Part shown: in pieces, positions 8,568 to 17,247 of the stretch | Numbering within the stretch: position 1 is the first letter of the stretch | Layout: every line of letters starts with the position of its first letter | NCBI RefSeq assembly: GCF_036108815.1 | Contig: NZ_CP107985.1 | Span: forward strand, 868,001-932,000 | Direction of reading: 5' to 3' | Length of the DNA: 64,000 nt | Source of the DNA: Streptomyces sp. NBC_00353 | GTDB lineage: Bacteria; Actinomycetota; Actinomycetes; Streptomycetales; Streptomycetaceae | Translations under genes and position numbers: made by a program | The notes under the pieces: generated by a model | Database searches by the model: none | What the model was told of the DNA's origin: nothing | The model's input: only the letters and a program-made list of their open reading frames with translations

Positions 8568-9368
8568 ATGCCGGACCCCATGAACACGGACGAGGAGCGT
8601 GGAGTGCGCGAGGTGAAGTCCGCCGCGCGCACGGTCGAGCTGCTGGAGGTACTGGCGGAGCGCGGCGATCGCCCCGCCCGGCTCCAGGAACTCGCGGCCG
8701 AACTCCAGGTCCCCCGCAGCTCGATGTACGCCCTGCTCCAGACCCTGATAAGCCGGGGCTGGGTCCGCACGGACATGACGGGCTCCCTCTACGGCATCGG
8801 GATCCACGCCCTGCTCACGGGCACGAGCTACCTGGACTCCGACCCCCGCGTCAGGGCCGTACGCCCGTATCTCGACGAGGCGTCGGAGGCACTCGGCGAG
8901 ACGATCCACATGGGCCGCCTGGACGGCGGAGACGTGGCGTACCTGGCAACACGCGAATCACACGAGTACCTGCGCACGATCAGCCGGGTCGGCCGCCGCC
9001 TCCCGGCCCACGCGGGCGCGCTGGGCAAGGCACTCCTGGCCGAACGCCCGGACTCCACGCTCCCCGAGGGCCCGTACACGCCGGCCACACCCAACACCCA
9101 CACGGAACGCGACACCCTGGCGGCCGACCTCGAGATAACCCGCGCCCGCGGCTACTCCATCGACCGCGAGGAAGGCGTCCTCGGCATCATCGGCTTCGGC
9201 TTCGCCCTCCGTTACGACACCCCCGCCCAGGACGCCATCAGCTGCTCGGTCCCCGTGGCCCGGCTCACCCCCGACCACGAGTCCCAGATCATCAGGGTCA
9301 TGCGCGAAATCCGCACAAAGATCGAGGCGACGACGCCAGGCGGAGCGGGCGCTCCGCACTGGCGCTGA
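8568..9368 (+). CDS. IclR-family regulator of the glucarate operon
   Basis: 266 residues. The N-terminal winged helix reads VKSAARTVELLEVLAE and LAAELQVPRSSMYALLQTLISRGWV. The C-terminal GAF-like effector domain carries GETIHMGRLDGGDVAYLATRES and the LPAHAGALGKALLA block. ATG 8568 gives a 12-residue leader. A GTG at 8604 has a much better ribosome site (GAGGAG six bases before) and may be the real start. It is divergent from kdgD with a dyad between, so it most likely senses glucarate or a breakdown product and controls the operon; whether it activates or represses cannot be read from sequence. Confidence 0.88.
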   Translation: MPDPMNTDEERGVREVKSAARTVELLEVLAERGDRPARLQELAAELQVPRSSMYALLQTLISRGWVRTDMTGSLYGIGIHALLTGTSYLDSDPRVRAVRPYLDEASEALGETIHMGRLDGGDVAYLATRESHEYLRTISRVGRRLPAHAGALGKALLAERPDSTLPEGPYTPATPNTHTERDTLAADLEITRARGYSIDREEGVLGIIGFGFALRYDTPAQDAISCSVPVARLTPDHESQIIRVMREIRTKIEATTPGGAGAPHWR

Positions 9369-9419
9369 CCCCGTCCCGGGGAGCGCCCCCGAGGCTGATA
9401 TATCGAGTCGAGCCGCTTG

Positions 9420-9452
9420 GAAGATATCTTCAGGATTCCTGTGCAGGAATCC
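9420..9452. promoter_or_regulatory. Two abutting perfect palindromes
   Basis: GAAGATATCTTC (9420-9431, 12 bp) is followed one base later by a 20-bp palindrome with 9-bp arms, GGATTCCTG-TG-CAGGAATCC (9433-9452). Both are perfect. They lie between the convergent IclR and nitronate monooxygenase genes. The two-base centre argues against a terminator loop and for a protein site or a decayed promoter. Confidence 0.4.
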
Positions 9453-9597
9453 CGCGACAAGCTCGCCCGCGACATCTGCCAAGGCATGCGCGGGCAGATC
9501 ATGCGGGGACCCCCTGACCACTGAGCGGCCACCAAGAATTCCCCACGGGCGGCCAATTACGGAAGTGACCCGGAGAGAGTGCTTCACTGTCCTCCTG

Positions 9598-10575
9598 TCA
9601 GTACCTTCCTGCTCGGGCCAGGGCGCTGTCGGCCTGGGCGGCAAGTGCGGCAACAAGGTCGGCTGCGGGTGGCAGGTCGTCGATGAGGTCGACACCCTCG
9701 CCGGCCCACACCGGCAGCGGTGGCACGTCGCCTCGTGCCACATCGACCTGGTAGGCACGGCGAGCCTGGGAGTCCGCGGCAAGTTCCGCCTCCCGGCCCC
9801 GCCAGCGGTCGAGGTAAGGATGGCCGAGGGAGCGAGCCGTGTACTTCGCCGTCTGCCATCGGGCCCCCCTGGCGATGTCAAGGACACCGCTGCGTTCCGT
9901 ATCCTCCCCGCGCCCGCGGACGATCGCCTCAGCGATCGAGGGATCGACCAGCGCCTCGGCCGTGGCCTGGAATCGGGTGCCGATGAGCGCCCCGGCGGCC
10001 CCCAGCGCCAAGGCGGCGGCCACACCACGACCGTCGGCGATCCCACCGGCCGCCAGCACCGGCACCGGTGCCGCCAAGTCCACCACGACCGGCACGAACG
10101 GCAACGTGGCCCTCCCGCGCCGGGCCCCGTGCCCGCCGCCCTCGCTCCCCTGCGCCACGATGACATCGGCCCCCACATCCACCGCCCTCTGAGCCTCCTG
10201 CAGATCGGTGACCTGAACGATCACCGCCGCACCAGCTGCGCGGATTCGTTCGACGAAAGGGCTCGGATCTCCGAAGGACAGCATCACAGCCCCCGGGCCG
10301 TACTCCAGCGCCTGCTCAACCGCGCTGACACCGGCTGCCCAGCTCAGGAACCCAACTCCCCACGGCCGCCCGCCTCCGGCAACGATCGGCAGCTCACGGG
10401 CCAGCCAATCCCGATCATCCCCGTACCCGCCGCCCAGCAGCCCCAGCCCACCGCCGCGGGAGACCGCCGCAGCCAGCGCGCCGCCGGCCGACCCGCCCAT
10501 GGGCGCCAACGCAATCGGATGCCGCACACCGAACAACTTCGTGAACGCCGTCGACAATGCCATGGCTGACATCAT
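9598..10575 (-). CDS. Nitronate monooxygenase (2-nitropropane dioxygenase family)
   Basis: 325 residues, FMN-dependent TIM barrel. Nitronate monooxygenases oxidise toxic alkyl nitronates such as propionate 3-nitronate. Family blocks present are IALAPMGGSAGG at the start, AQGSEGGGHGARRG (the GGH loop) and VLAAGGIADGRGVAAALALGA with the phosphate-binding GG loop, then ALIGTRFQATAEA. ATG 10575 is chosen because GGGAGG precedes it; the frame runs further upstream without family similarity. It stands alone with no obvious partner gene. Confidence 0.88.
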   Translation of the reverse strand: MMSAMALSTAFTKLFGVRHPIALAPMGGSAGGALAAAVSRGGGLGLLGGGYGDDRDWLARELPIVAGGGRPWGVGFLSWAAGVSAVEQALEYGPGAVMLSFGDPSPFVERIRAAGAAVIVQVTDLQEAQRAVDVGADVIVAQGSEGGGHGARRGRATLPFVPVVVDLAAPVPVLAAGGIADGRGVAAALALGAAGALIGTRFQATAEALVDPSIAEAIVRGRGEDTERSGVLDIARGARWQTAKYTARSLGHPYLDRWRGREAELAADSQARRAYQVDVARGDVPPLPVWAGEGVDLIDDLPPAADLVAALAAQADSALARAGRY

Positions 10576-11016
10576 CGCCCCTCCCGACGCTCTGCGGGCA
10601 TCGCCCAGGAATCCCTGCCGCACAGCGCACCCCGAACCTGCCGTGGCAGCGCAGGGCTGAAGAGCGCACCCGACCTCACCGCTCCGGCATCGGCGGATTC
10701 CCTGCGATAGTCCACCTCCCGCAGTCAGCCCTGAGTCAGTCGTCCGCGACAGCCACCACGTTGGCGTTGAAGAAGAAGATGAACACGCTGTGCACTGTCA
10801 CCCGGCTTCGCTCTGACCGCAGTTGCCTCGCACGTCGTGTTCCGCGAGCCCCTCACCCGAGTCTTGGGCTTCAGGATCGGCCGGTCATCGCCGGCGTCCT
10901 GTTCATCGAAGTAGTACTTCGCGGCCGACGCCGACGCGAAGTCCGACGGCAGCAGGCTCCCCGCATCAGAACCCGCTTCCGGTGGGTAACGCGCACGACC
11001 TGGCCGAAGCAGGTGT
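10576..11016. other. Gene-poor stretch with possible decayed secreted-protein tail
   Basis: About 440 bases. On the minus strand two overlapping frames (around 10725-10940) have coding-like composition, one reading KYYFDEQDAGDDRPILKPKT and the other ending VHSVFIFFFNANVVAVADD. This may be a frameshifted small gene, but the family is not recognised. Confidence 0.3.
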
Positions 11017-11976
11017 CTACGTGAGCATCTCGGCATTACGGGTCAGCCAATGCAGATCGTTCGCCCGGGCTTCGGCGCTCGTCCGGGGATCGAGGATGCG
11101 ACTGAGAAACTCGGCGATGTCATCCAGATTGCGCTCCTGACGATAGAACGACAGAAGCTCCTCGTTGACCTGGAGCGGCCCGTAACCCTGACGAAAAAGC
11201 TCCTCCCGGCGGGGGTTGACTGGATGGTCACCGAAGCCCTGTCCAAGGACGAACATCAGGTCGCGTTCGCGCGGCGCCATGATCGGTGCATCCCAGTCGA
11301 CGACATGTAAAGGGCCATTACCGTCAGCGATCAGGTTGCCCGGATGGACATCGGCGTGGCAGATGACATGCGGACCGGCCCCGACCTTGGCGGTGAGCTC
11401 GCAGACCGTCTCGCACAGCCTTGTGACCGCGGCACCATACCGCTGCCAGAAGGCGCCGAGCACGCTACTCACCGCTGCCTCGGCGGTGCGTGCGTACACC
11501 CTCGCCGGTGCGGTCGTCGCATAGCTCTCCGCGGGCAGGACCGACTCGATCCGTGGGCTGGGCACAGTGCTGTGCAGCTTGCCCAGGAACTCCCCGTACT
11601 CGATCCACTGTCGGTCGGTCAGGCCGCGGCTCCACAGGTTCCCGCCGACGTGAAACGGATACAGCAGCATTCGATAGTCACCCATGGCATGACCTGCTTC
11701 GCCGGACCGCGTGCTGAGCGGTGCCACCACATGGGTCAGGCCCTGCTCGCGCAGATATTGCGGCAACGACACGGCCGCCGGCGCGAACTCCCCGCGCCGC
11801 ACTTTCAAGAAGTAGCCATCACCACCTGCGGTGTTGATTCGGTACGCCCACGCCTGCCCGTCCAAACCGATCGGCAGGAACACGAGTTCAACGCCGTCCA
11901 GGCTCCACGCCTGGGCCACTTCTCCGGCGCATGACCGCTCGTCGATGGGAGGCTTGTCGATCACAGCCATCAGCAT
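11017..11976 (-). CDS. APH-family phosphotransferase (spectinomycin kinase-like)
   Basis: 319 residues with an aminoglycoside phosphotransferase/choline kinase fold. The nucleotide-binding lobe has GYFLKVRRG (ATP-site Lys). The catalytic loop is HVICHADVHPGNLI with the Brenner motif HxDxxxxN, and the metal-binding motif is HVVDWDAPIMAPRERDL. The overall pattern, including the MLLYPFHVGGNLW linker, resembles APH(9) spectinomycin kinases and their many uncharacterised relatives. It may confer resistance or phosphorylate an unknown small molecule. The ATG at 11976 follows GAGG by about 7 bases. Neighbours give no substrate hint. Confidence 0.82.
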   Translation of the reverse strand: MLMAVIDKPPIDERSCAGEVAQAWSLDGVELVFLPIGLDGQAWAYRINTAGGDGYFLKVRRGEFAPAAVSLPQYLREQGLTHVVAPLSTRSGEAGHAMGDYRMLLYPFHVGGNLWSRGLTDRQWIEYGEFLGKLHSTVPSPRIESVLPAESYATTAPARVYARTAEAAVSSVLGAFWQRYGAAVTRLCETVCELTAKVGAGPHVICHADVHPGNLIADGNGPLHVVDWDAPIMAPRERDLMFVLGQGFGDHPVNPRREELFRQGYGPLQVNEELLSFYRQERNLDDIAEFLSRILDPRTSAEARANDLHWLTRNAEMLT

Positions 11977-12168
11977 TACAGAACCTCGCCCGGCCTGACC
12001 ATCAGGTTTCGCTCGGCGGCGCCCTCCACGTAGTCCACAAACAGCGTGATACTGCGATCCCAGCGCGCCACGACCTGCCCCAGCCCGGGCGACGTGCCAT
12101 GCACGCTCGAAGCGACCCCGCGCTCCCCTGAAAGCCCCGGGTCGCCTCGAACCCGACTGGAACCCTCG

Positions 12169-12993
12169 TCAGGGGGCGACGACCACCCTGCTGATGACCG
12201 GGAGGTGGTCCGAAGCCGTGGGGTCGGCGTTCAGGACGCGGGTGACCACCGGCTTGACCTCGTCCGTGGTGTAGATGTCGTCGATCCGCTCGGTCGGGCC
12301 CTCGGCGGGAAAGGTCATCCCATCCCCGTGACCGGCCTTTGTCCATGCGTCGGTGTAGCTGGTCTGCAACGGCTGAGACTCGGACGCGGACGGGACCGCA
12401 TTGAAGTCGCCCACGAGGATCGACGGATCGGTGTCACCTATCAGGTCGACGATCTGCGGGGCCTGGTGAAGACGGTCGGTCTGCGAGCTGGCGGCAAGGT
12501 GGGTGCAGTAGAAGTGCACGGCCTTCCCGCGGACGTCGAGCGTGGCGTGCAGCAGCCCGCGTTGCTCCTGACCGGGCGACTTGTACAGCCAGGTGTTGTC
12601 CCATTCGGTGATCGGGTACCGGGAGAGGATCGCGGTGCCGTACTGGATCCGGTGCCCACCGGGTGTCGGGGGGTTGTTGTCGATGTTGGCGCCGAACACC
12701 ACGTGGTATCCCAGCATGGCGGCCAGCTCGGCAGGCTGGTCGGCCCAATTGCTGCGCCCGGAGTAGTGGTTGTCGACCTCCTGCAGCCCGACCACGTCGG
12801 CGCCGCTTTCCTTGACGACGTCGGCGATCCGCTGGAGGTCGAGTACATCATCGGTGCCCTGGGCGTGGTGGATGTTGAACGTCATCACGTCCAGCACACG
12901 GGCACCGGTGCCTTCGGCGGCCGAGGCCTGGGCGATCCCCGTGGTGGCGAGCACGGAGACGACGGCGAGTGCGGACAAGGTACGGCGCAACAT
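12169..12993 (-). CDS. Secreted endonuclease/exonuclease/phosphatase-family hydrolase
   Basis: 274 residues with a Sec signal peptide (RR, hydrophobic core, cut near ASAAEG, about residue 26). The EEP fold is complete: VMTFNIHHAQG, GLQEVDNHYSG (metal-binding Glu), the CTHLAASS strand, VGDFNAVPS (catalytic Asp-Asn), IDDIY and the final SDHLPVISRV with the catalytic His. EEP proteins cleave nucleic acids, sphingomyelin or inositol phosphates, and the sequence alone does not decide which. It is divergent from a secreted PI-PLC, which favours a lipid or inositol-phosphate substrate by inference. A 16-bp palindrome lies 33 bases upstream of the start. Confidence 0.88.
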   Translation of the reverse strand: MLRRTLSALAVVSVLATTGIAQASAAEGTGARVLDVMTFNIHHAQGTDDVLDLQRIADVVKESGADVVGLQEVDNHYSGRSNWADQPAELAAMLGYHVVFGANIDNNPPTPGGHRIQYGTAILSRYPITEWDNTWLYKSPGQEQRGLLHATLDVRGKAVHFYCTHLAASSQTDRLHQAPQIVDLIGDTDPSILVGDFNAVPSASESQPLQTSYTDAWTKAGHGDGMTFPAEGPTERIDDIYTTDEVKPVVTRVLNADPTASDHLPVISRVVVAP

Positions 12994-13466
12994 GGTGTGG
13001 TCCTCCTGCGACAGGTATCAAATACGATCACGATCGTGATCCGGCCCCTTGGCGGATTCGTGACCGGAGGGTGAAGAGTCGGTCCCTTCCCGATGTCGGG
13101 CACCAGACGCGCACCGGACGCAGCCGGGGCCCGACAGTACGCCGGCGCCGTCCGGTTGTTTGCGCCAACCCGACCGTGGCGCCACCGGGTTCGGCCACTG
13201 GCCGATGACAGCGGGCTGCCTCCGCGTGATGCGCCAACTCTGCAGTCCCCGGAATGTCGCCCGTGCGGGCAAGTCCACGCGGAGCGGCCAAGGTTGCGCT
13301 GGCTATCTTCGAGAAGGACCCTCTCTTCTACTGACGGCGCCCGCACGTGCACGACGGCCGCAGGCCACAACACCTCGTCGTGACCACGGTGTTGTTGGGG
13401 AGGCATTCCCTATGAGGTTGGCCGGTCTTCGTTTGACGACCATGAGCACCGGCGAGGGTGTGGGTC
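12994..13466. other. Divergent regulatory gap between two secreted hydrolase genes
   Basis: About 470 bases between the EEP hydrolase and the PI-PLC. It holds the perfect palindrome at 13026-13041 and short open frames with no family match. It is unusually long for a divergent promoter region, and no gene can be supported in it. Confidence 0.4.
13026..13041. promoter_or_regulatory. Perfect 16-bp palindrome upstream of EEP gene
   Basis: GATCACGATCGTGATC is fully self-complementary and centred about 40 bases upstream of the EEP start codon, where a repressor operator would be expected. No regulator gene is adjacent. Confidence 0.45.
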
Positions 13467-14591
13467 ATGCGTATACGTCAATTTGCGCTCATCAGCGCGG
13501 CGGTTGCCCTCGGCCTTGGCACGCTTACTTCGGCCGCGGACGCCAGCGACCACGCCCCGGTCCGGATGAACCAGATCCAAATACTGGGCACACACAACAG
13601 CTACCACCGCGAAGTGTCCTTCGCTGAGAAGAAGATTCAGGGCGAATCCGACCCCGACAATCTGTGGTACTCGCACGCTTCGCTGCCGGTGCAACTCGAC
13701 CAGCAACCGGTGCGCCAGCTCGAACTCGACGTGATGCCCGACAGTGACCGGGGTGGGCTCTACACCAACCCGCTGATCCGGCAGAAAGCGGAACTCCCTC
13801 CGCTCGCCGACCCCGACCTCGCGGGACCCGGCCTCAAGGTCATGCACTGGGCCGACCACGACTACAACACGACGTGTTCGACGCTGGTGAAGTGCCTGCG
13901 ACAGGTGAAGACGTGGTCGGACGCGAATCCGAACCATGTGCCGATCCCGATCCTGCTCGAGCTCAAGGCGACGGACCCGAAAATGGAGCAGCTCGGAGGC
14001 CCGAAAAGCCCGCCTTGGGATGCGAAGCAGTTCGACCGGCTCGACACCGAGATCCGCTCGGTGTTCGACGCGGACGAGCTCATCACGCCGGACACGATTC
14101 GCCACCGGGGCTTGACGCTCGAGGAGTCCGTACTGCGCCACGGCTGGCCGAGCCTCGCACAGGCGCGCGGAAAGTTCGTGTTCCTGATGGACAACAAGGA
14201 CGCCAAACTGCAGGCGCCATACCTCAGCGGCCGGCCGAATCTCGAAGGCCGTGTGCTGTTCACCGACTCCGCCCCTGGCCGCGCTGACGCCGCATTCCTC
14301 GAGGAGAACGACCCAACCGGCGCGAACACCGCGAAGATCCAGGACTGGGTGCGCAAGGGGTACCTCGTCCGGACGCGCAGCGACGTTCCGTTCGGTGCGG
14401 CCAGGACCGGTGACACCAGGCAGCTCGAGGCCGCGCTGGCCAGCGGCGCGCAGATCGTCAGCACCGACTTCCCGGTGCCCGGGCTCGCCGCCCGCTACGG
14501 CAGCGACTACGTCGCACAGCTCCCCGACGGCGGGCCCGCCAGGTGCAACCCCGTTGACGCACCGAGGTCCTGCCACACCGTCGAAGACTGA
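13467..14591 (+). CDS. Secreted Ca2+-dependent phosphoinositide phospholipase C-type protein
   Basis: 374 residues with a signal peptide (RIRQFALISAAVALGLG, cut near ADAS). The PI-PLC X-like barrel begins with NQIQILGTHNSYHRE, where GTHNSYH carries the first catalytic His. The QLELDVMPDS strand and the LKVMHWADHDYNTTC loop hold further active-site and metal residues. These are features of the bacterial Ca2+-dependent PI-PLC group rather than the Bacillus type. It probably cleaves phosphatidylinositol in membranes outside the cell. The ATG at 13467 is preferred over the GTG three codons earlier because GAGGG sits 8 bases upstream. Confidence 0.87.
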   Translation: MRIRQFALISAAVALGLGTLTSAADASDHAPVRMNQIQILGTHNSYHREVSFAEKKIQGESDPDNLWYSHASLPVQLDQQPVRQLELDVMPDSDRGGLYTNPLIRQKAELPPLADPDLAGPGLKVMHWADHDYNTTCSTLVKCLRQVKTWSDANPNHVPIPILLELKATDPKMEQLGGPKSPPWDAKQFDRLDTEIRSVFDADELITPDTIRHRGLTLEESVLRHGWPSLAQARGKFVFLMDNKDAKLQAPYLSGRPNLEGRVLFTDSAPGRADAAFLEENDPTGANTAKIQDWVRKGYLVRTRSDVPFGAARTGDTRQLEAALASGAQIVSTDFPVPGLAARYGSDYVAQLPDGGPARCNPVDAPRSCHTVED

Positions 14592-14714
14592 CGGCCCGCA
14601 CCTTGGGGTTGCCCGGGGGTGGGTTGTCGCCAGGCGCGGCAGGTAGTGAGGGGCGTTGGAAGAGGTCCAGAGCCTGAACTGCCCTGCGGCAGATACGCCC
14701 ACCCCGGATACAGC

Positions 14715-14743
14715 CCGGCCCGCGCCCAACGGGCGCGGGCCGG
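14715..14743. terminator. Bidirectional hairpin terminator
   Basis: Perfect 13-bp stem CCGGCCCGCGCCC / GGGCGCGGGCCGG with a three-base loop. It lies between the convergent PI-PLC gene and the minus-strand hypothetical gene. Confidence 0.75.
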
Positions 14744-14803
14744 CTCGATGAAGTCCGTACAAGCGGCCCGAGGGCTGCGCGAGCCCGCTCATCCCTCGGC
14801 CGG

Positions 14804-15187
14804 CTACGGGGCCGCCTCGCGGAAGAGGGCCAGGAGGGCCTGGGCCGGCGAGGTGTCCGCGTCGAAGAACTGCGTGGCCAGCACGGGTGGCACGGCCGTT
14901 CCGTGCATGCGGACCTCGTGGCACCTGAAACAGAACGCCGCCTCGAACAGCGCCAGGTCGAGAGAGTCCTCGTACGCCCGGATGCTCCAACCTGGTGAGA
15001 AGCCGCAGCGGTGCTGTTCGCTGCCGGGCAGCTTCTCGATCAGGGTCAGGGCGTCGGCGGCCTCGCTCCCGGCCCAGTGCGCGACCACCCTGCCGGGGTA
15101 CGGGACGCCCCGCTTGGTCGGGAGGGCGGAGATCCGTACGACCTCGACCAGCACGGTGGCGGCAACGGCTTCGGCGGGGAGCTGCAT
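14804..15187 (-). CDS. Conserved hypothetical protein
   Basis: 127 residues, soluble, of a family seen in Streptomyces. It begins MQLPAEAVAATVLVEVVRIS and has a CFRCHEVRMHG stretch (CxxCH) near residue 95 that could bind metal or haem. A single CxxCH in a protein without a signal peptide is more likely structural. The frame continues upstream without similarity, so the ATG at 15187 is used. Function unknown. Confidence 0.6.
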   Translation of the reverse strand: MQLPAEAVAATVLVEVVRISALPTKRGVPYPGRVVAHWAGSEAADALTLIEKLPGSEQHRCGFSPGWSIRAYEDSLDLALFEAAFCFRCHEVRMHGTAVPPVLATQFFDADTSPAQALLALFREAAP

Positions 15188-15305
15188 GTGCGTAGTCTGC
15201 CCGCCGGGTTGACGGCCGGCTGCCTCGTAAATGATCTCAGTGCCGTCTCGGGCGTGGTTGGTCGTTGTGCGGTCCGCCGGCTGGCGCCGGAGAGGGTGCG
15301 AGGGG

Positions 15306-15690
15306 TCAGGAGAGCCAGTCGGCGTAGCGGGTAGTGGCGAGGTGAGCTTCCTTGTCGGTGAGGACGTCACCCTTGACTACGGCGAACATGCCGGCGGTGG
15401 GATCGGTGACGACGGCGCGGCTGTCGCCCTTGCGGGACAGGGTGATCCGGCCCAGCTCGTCGAGGGAGAAGATCTCGGGGCCGGCGATGTTGCCCATGCC
15501 GTTCAGCGGGGCGCCCGCGGCTACCTCCGCCATTGCGTTGGCCACGTCCTTGGAGGCGATCGGCTGGATCGGCGTGGCGGGCAACCGGACGGTGTCGCCC
15601 TCGGCGGTCCAGGACAGGACGGCGTCCATGAACTCCATTAACCGCGTCGCCCGGACGATCGAGTAGGGGATCGGTCCAACCGTCGGGAGC
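15306..15690 (-). pseudogene. NmrA-type NAD(P)H-binding oxidoreductase, C-terminal fragment
   Basis: The last 125 or so residues of an atypical short-chain dehydrogenase remain: GPIPYSIVRATRLMEFMDAV, then PIQPIASKDVANAMAEVAAG and GPEIFSLDELGRI. The Rossmann half with the GxxGxxG motif is missing, and the frame is cut near 15690, directly before the nitroreductase stop. The open frame continuing upstream is only the shadow of that gene. A truncated relic. Confidence 0.7.
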
Positions 15691-15768
15691 ATGTCAGAAA
15701 TGCTTCGTATGGACCCCTGCGGGGGCGTGGCAAGAAACGGCGCCTTGATCGACCGAGGGCGGGCGGCG

Positions 15769-16437
15769 TCAGTAACCATCGACGAACGTGACCGTCTCGT
15801 CGAGCGGCGCCCGTCCCGTACGGGTGTAACCCACCGTGACGTCCTCGAACCCGATCGACATGCCACAGAAGAGGATGAGCTCGTCCGGCGGTGACAGGAC
15901 CCCCGCGACGGTCTTGCGATACTTCGCCCATGCCATCTGCGCGCAACTGTGCAGCCCTTCGGCGCGAAGCAGCAGCATGACAGTCTGCAGATACATGCCG
16001 ACATCGGACCATTGGGCCGGGCCCAGGTCGCGGTCGATGTAGCAGAACAGGGCGGCGGGCGCGCCGAAACAGTCCCAGTTCGCGGAAGCGGCCCTCTGGC
16101 GCGCCTCCACATCCTCGCGCGGAATACCGAGTGCGCCGTAGCGCTGCTCACCGAAGGCGAATCGGCGTTCGCAGTACGGGGACTTCAGTGCGGGCGGGTA
16201 CTGCTCGTACTCCGGCTCGTCCCAGGGGTCGCCTGCTGCTATGCGCTCACCGGCGCGCTTCTTGAGTTCGGCCAGCGGCGCGCCGGTCAGGACGTAGGCG
16301 CGCCACGGCTGGAGGTTCGATGCGGAGGGCGCCCGAGCCGCGGCGGACAGCACACGCTCCAGCGCCTCCTTCGGGACAGGCCGGTCGGTGAATCCGCGCA
16401 CCGCCCGCCGACTCGTGACCGCCTCATAGACGTCCAT
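15769..16437 (-). CDS. Nitroreductase-family FMN oxidoreductase
   Basis: 222 residues, normal for the NfsB-like fold. It carries SRRAVRGFTDRPVP (FMN-binding Arg at the start), APSASNLQPWRAYVLTG (the phosphate-contacting ASNLQPW block) and MLLLRAEGLHSCAQMAW near the end. Such enzymes reduce nitroaromatics, quinones or enones with NAD(P)H. The ATG at 16437 is fixed by family length. It is divergent from an azoreductase gene with an AT-rich shared promoter region, suggesting both respond to quinone or electrophile stress. Confidence 0.88.
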   Translation of the reverse strand: MDVYEAVTSRRAVRGFTDRPVPKEALERVLSAAARAPSASNLQPWRAYVLTGAPLAELKKRAGERIAAGDPWDEPEYEQYPPALKSPYCERRFAFGEQRYGALGIPREDVEARQRAASANWDCFGAPAALFCYIDRDLGPAQWSDVGMYLQTVMLLLRAEGLHSCAQMAWAKYRKTVAGVLSPPDELILFCGMSIGFEDVTVGYTRTGRAPLDETVTFVDGY

Positions 16438-16480
16438 GACCGCGCATCCCCTGCTCAAGGTCACTACCTTCGTCACACCC

Positions 16481-16515
16481 ACTACCGTATTACTCGCGAC
16501 AGTATTATTCAATAC
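16481..16515. promoter_or_regulatory. AT-rich divergent operator region for nitroreductase/azoreductase
   Basis: In otherwise GC-rich DNA, a 35-base AT-rich stretch holds GTATT-4-AATAC (16502-16515) and repeated TATTA elements. It lies in the 159-base gap between the divergent flavoenzyme genes and would suit a HxlR- or MarR-type regulator. A MarR gene lies about 1 kb away. Confidence 0.45.
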
Positions 16516-16596
16516 CATCTTGTGTTTGACTGTCGTCGCGTACGAATCCTCAGCCCGCGGCTCCCCGCCTCGGGCACTGCTCTTTGGAGAAAGTCC

Positions 16597-17247
16597 ATGG
16601 CCACGCTGCTGCACATCGACTCGTCCGTGTTCCCCGGCGAGGCGTCCTCGTCCCGTTCGGTCGCGGACGCCTTCCGCAAGGCCTGGGAGGAGCAGCACCC
16701 GGACGGCACGGTGATCTACCGCGACGTCGCCGCCAGCCCCGTCCCGCACATCACCGCCGACGCCCACACCGCGGGCTTCGCCGCCCCGTCCGAGCACACC
16801 CCGGAGCAGTCCGCCGCGTTCACCGCGCGCGTGAGGCTCATCGAAGAGCTGGAGCAGGCGGACGCCGTCCTGATCGGCGCCCCCATGTACAACTACTCGA
16901 TCCCGTCGACTCTCAAGGCGTGGCTGGACAACGTCATCCTGCTCGGCCGCACCGCGGGCGAGACCCCCTCCGCCCAGGGCACCCCGGTCACCGTCGTCGC
17001 CAGCCGCGGCGGCTCCTACGCGCCGGGCACCCCGCGCGAGGGCTATGAGTTCGTACAGAACTACCTGGAGGCCGTCCTCAAGGGCACCCTCGGCCTGGAC
17101 CTCGACTTCATCGTCCCCGAACTCACCATGGCCCCCCGCAACCCGGCCATGTCCGCACTGATACCCCTCTACGAGGCCTCCCGCGAGCGCGCCTTCGAGG
17201 ACGCGACCACCAAGGCCAAGGAACTCGCGGAGCGCCTCGCCGCGTGA
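16597..17247 (+). CDS. azoR: FMN-dependent NADH:azoreductase / quinone reductase
   Basis: 216 residues with a flavodoxin-like fold. The phosphate-binding loop is HIDSSVFPGEASSSRSVADA. FMN and dimer motifs are GAPMYNYSIPSTLKAWLDNV and VVASRGGSYAPGTPREGYEF, both close to the AzoR family. It reduces azo dyes and quinones with NADH. The ATG at 16597 follows TTGGAGAAA at good spacing. Divergent from the nitroreductase; the pair is probably induced together by electrophiles. Confidence 0.9.
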   Translation: MATLLHIDSSVFPGEASSSRSVADAFRKAWEEQHPDGTVIYRDVAASPVPHITADAHTAGFAAPSEHTPEQSAAFTARVRLIEELEQADAVLIGAPMYNYSIPSTLKAWLDNVILLGRTAGETPSAQGTPVTVVASRGGSYAPGTPREGYEFVQNYLEAVLKGTLGLDLDFIVPELTMAPRNPAMSALIPLYEASRERAFEDATTKAKELAERLAA

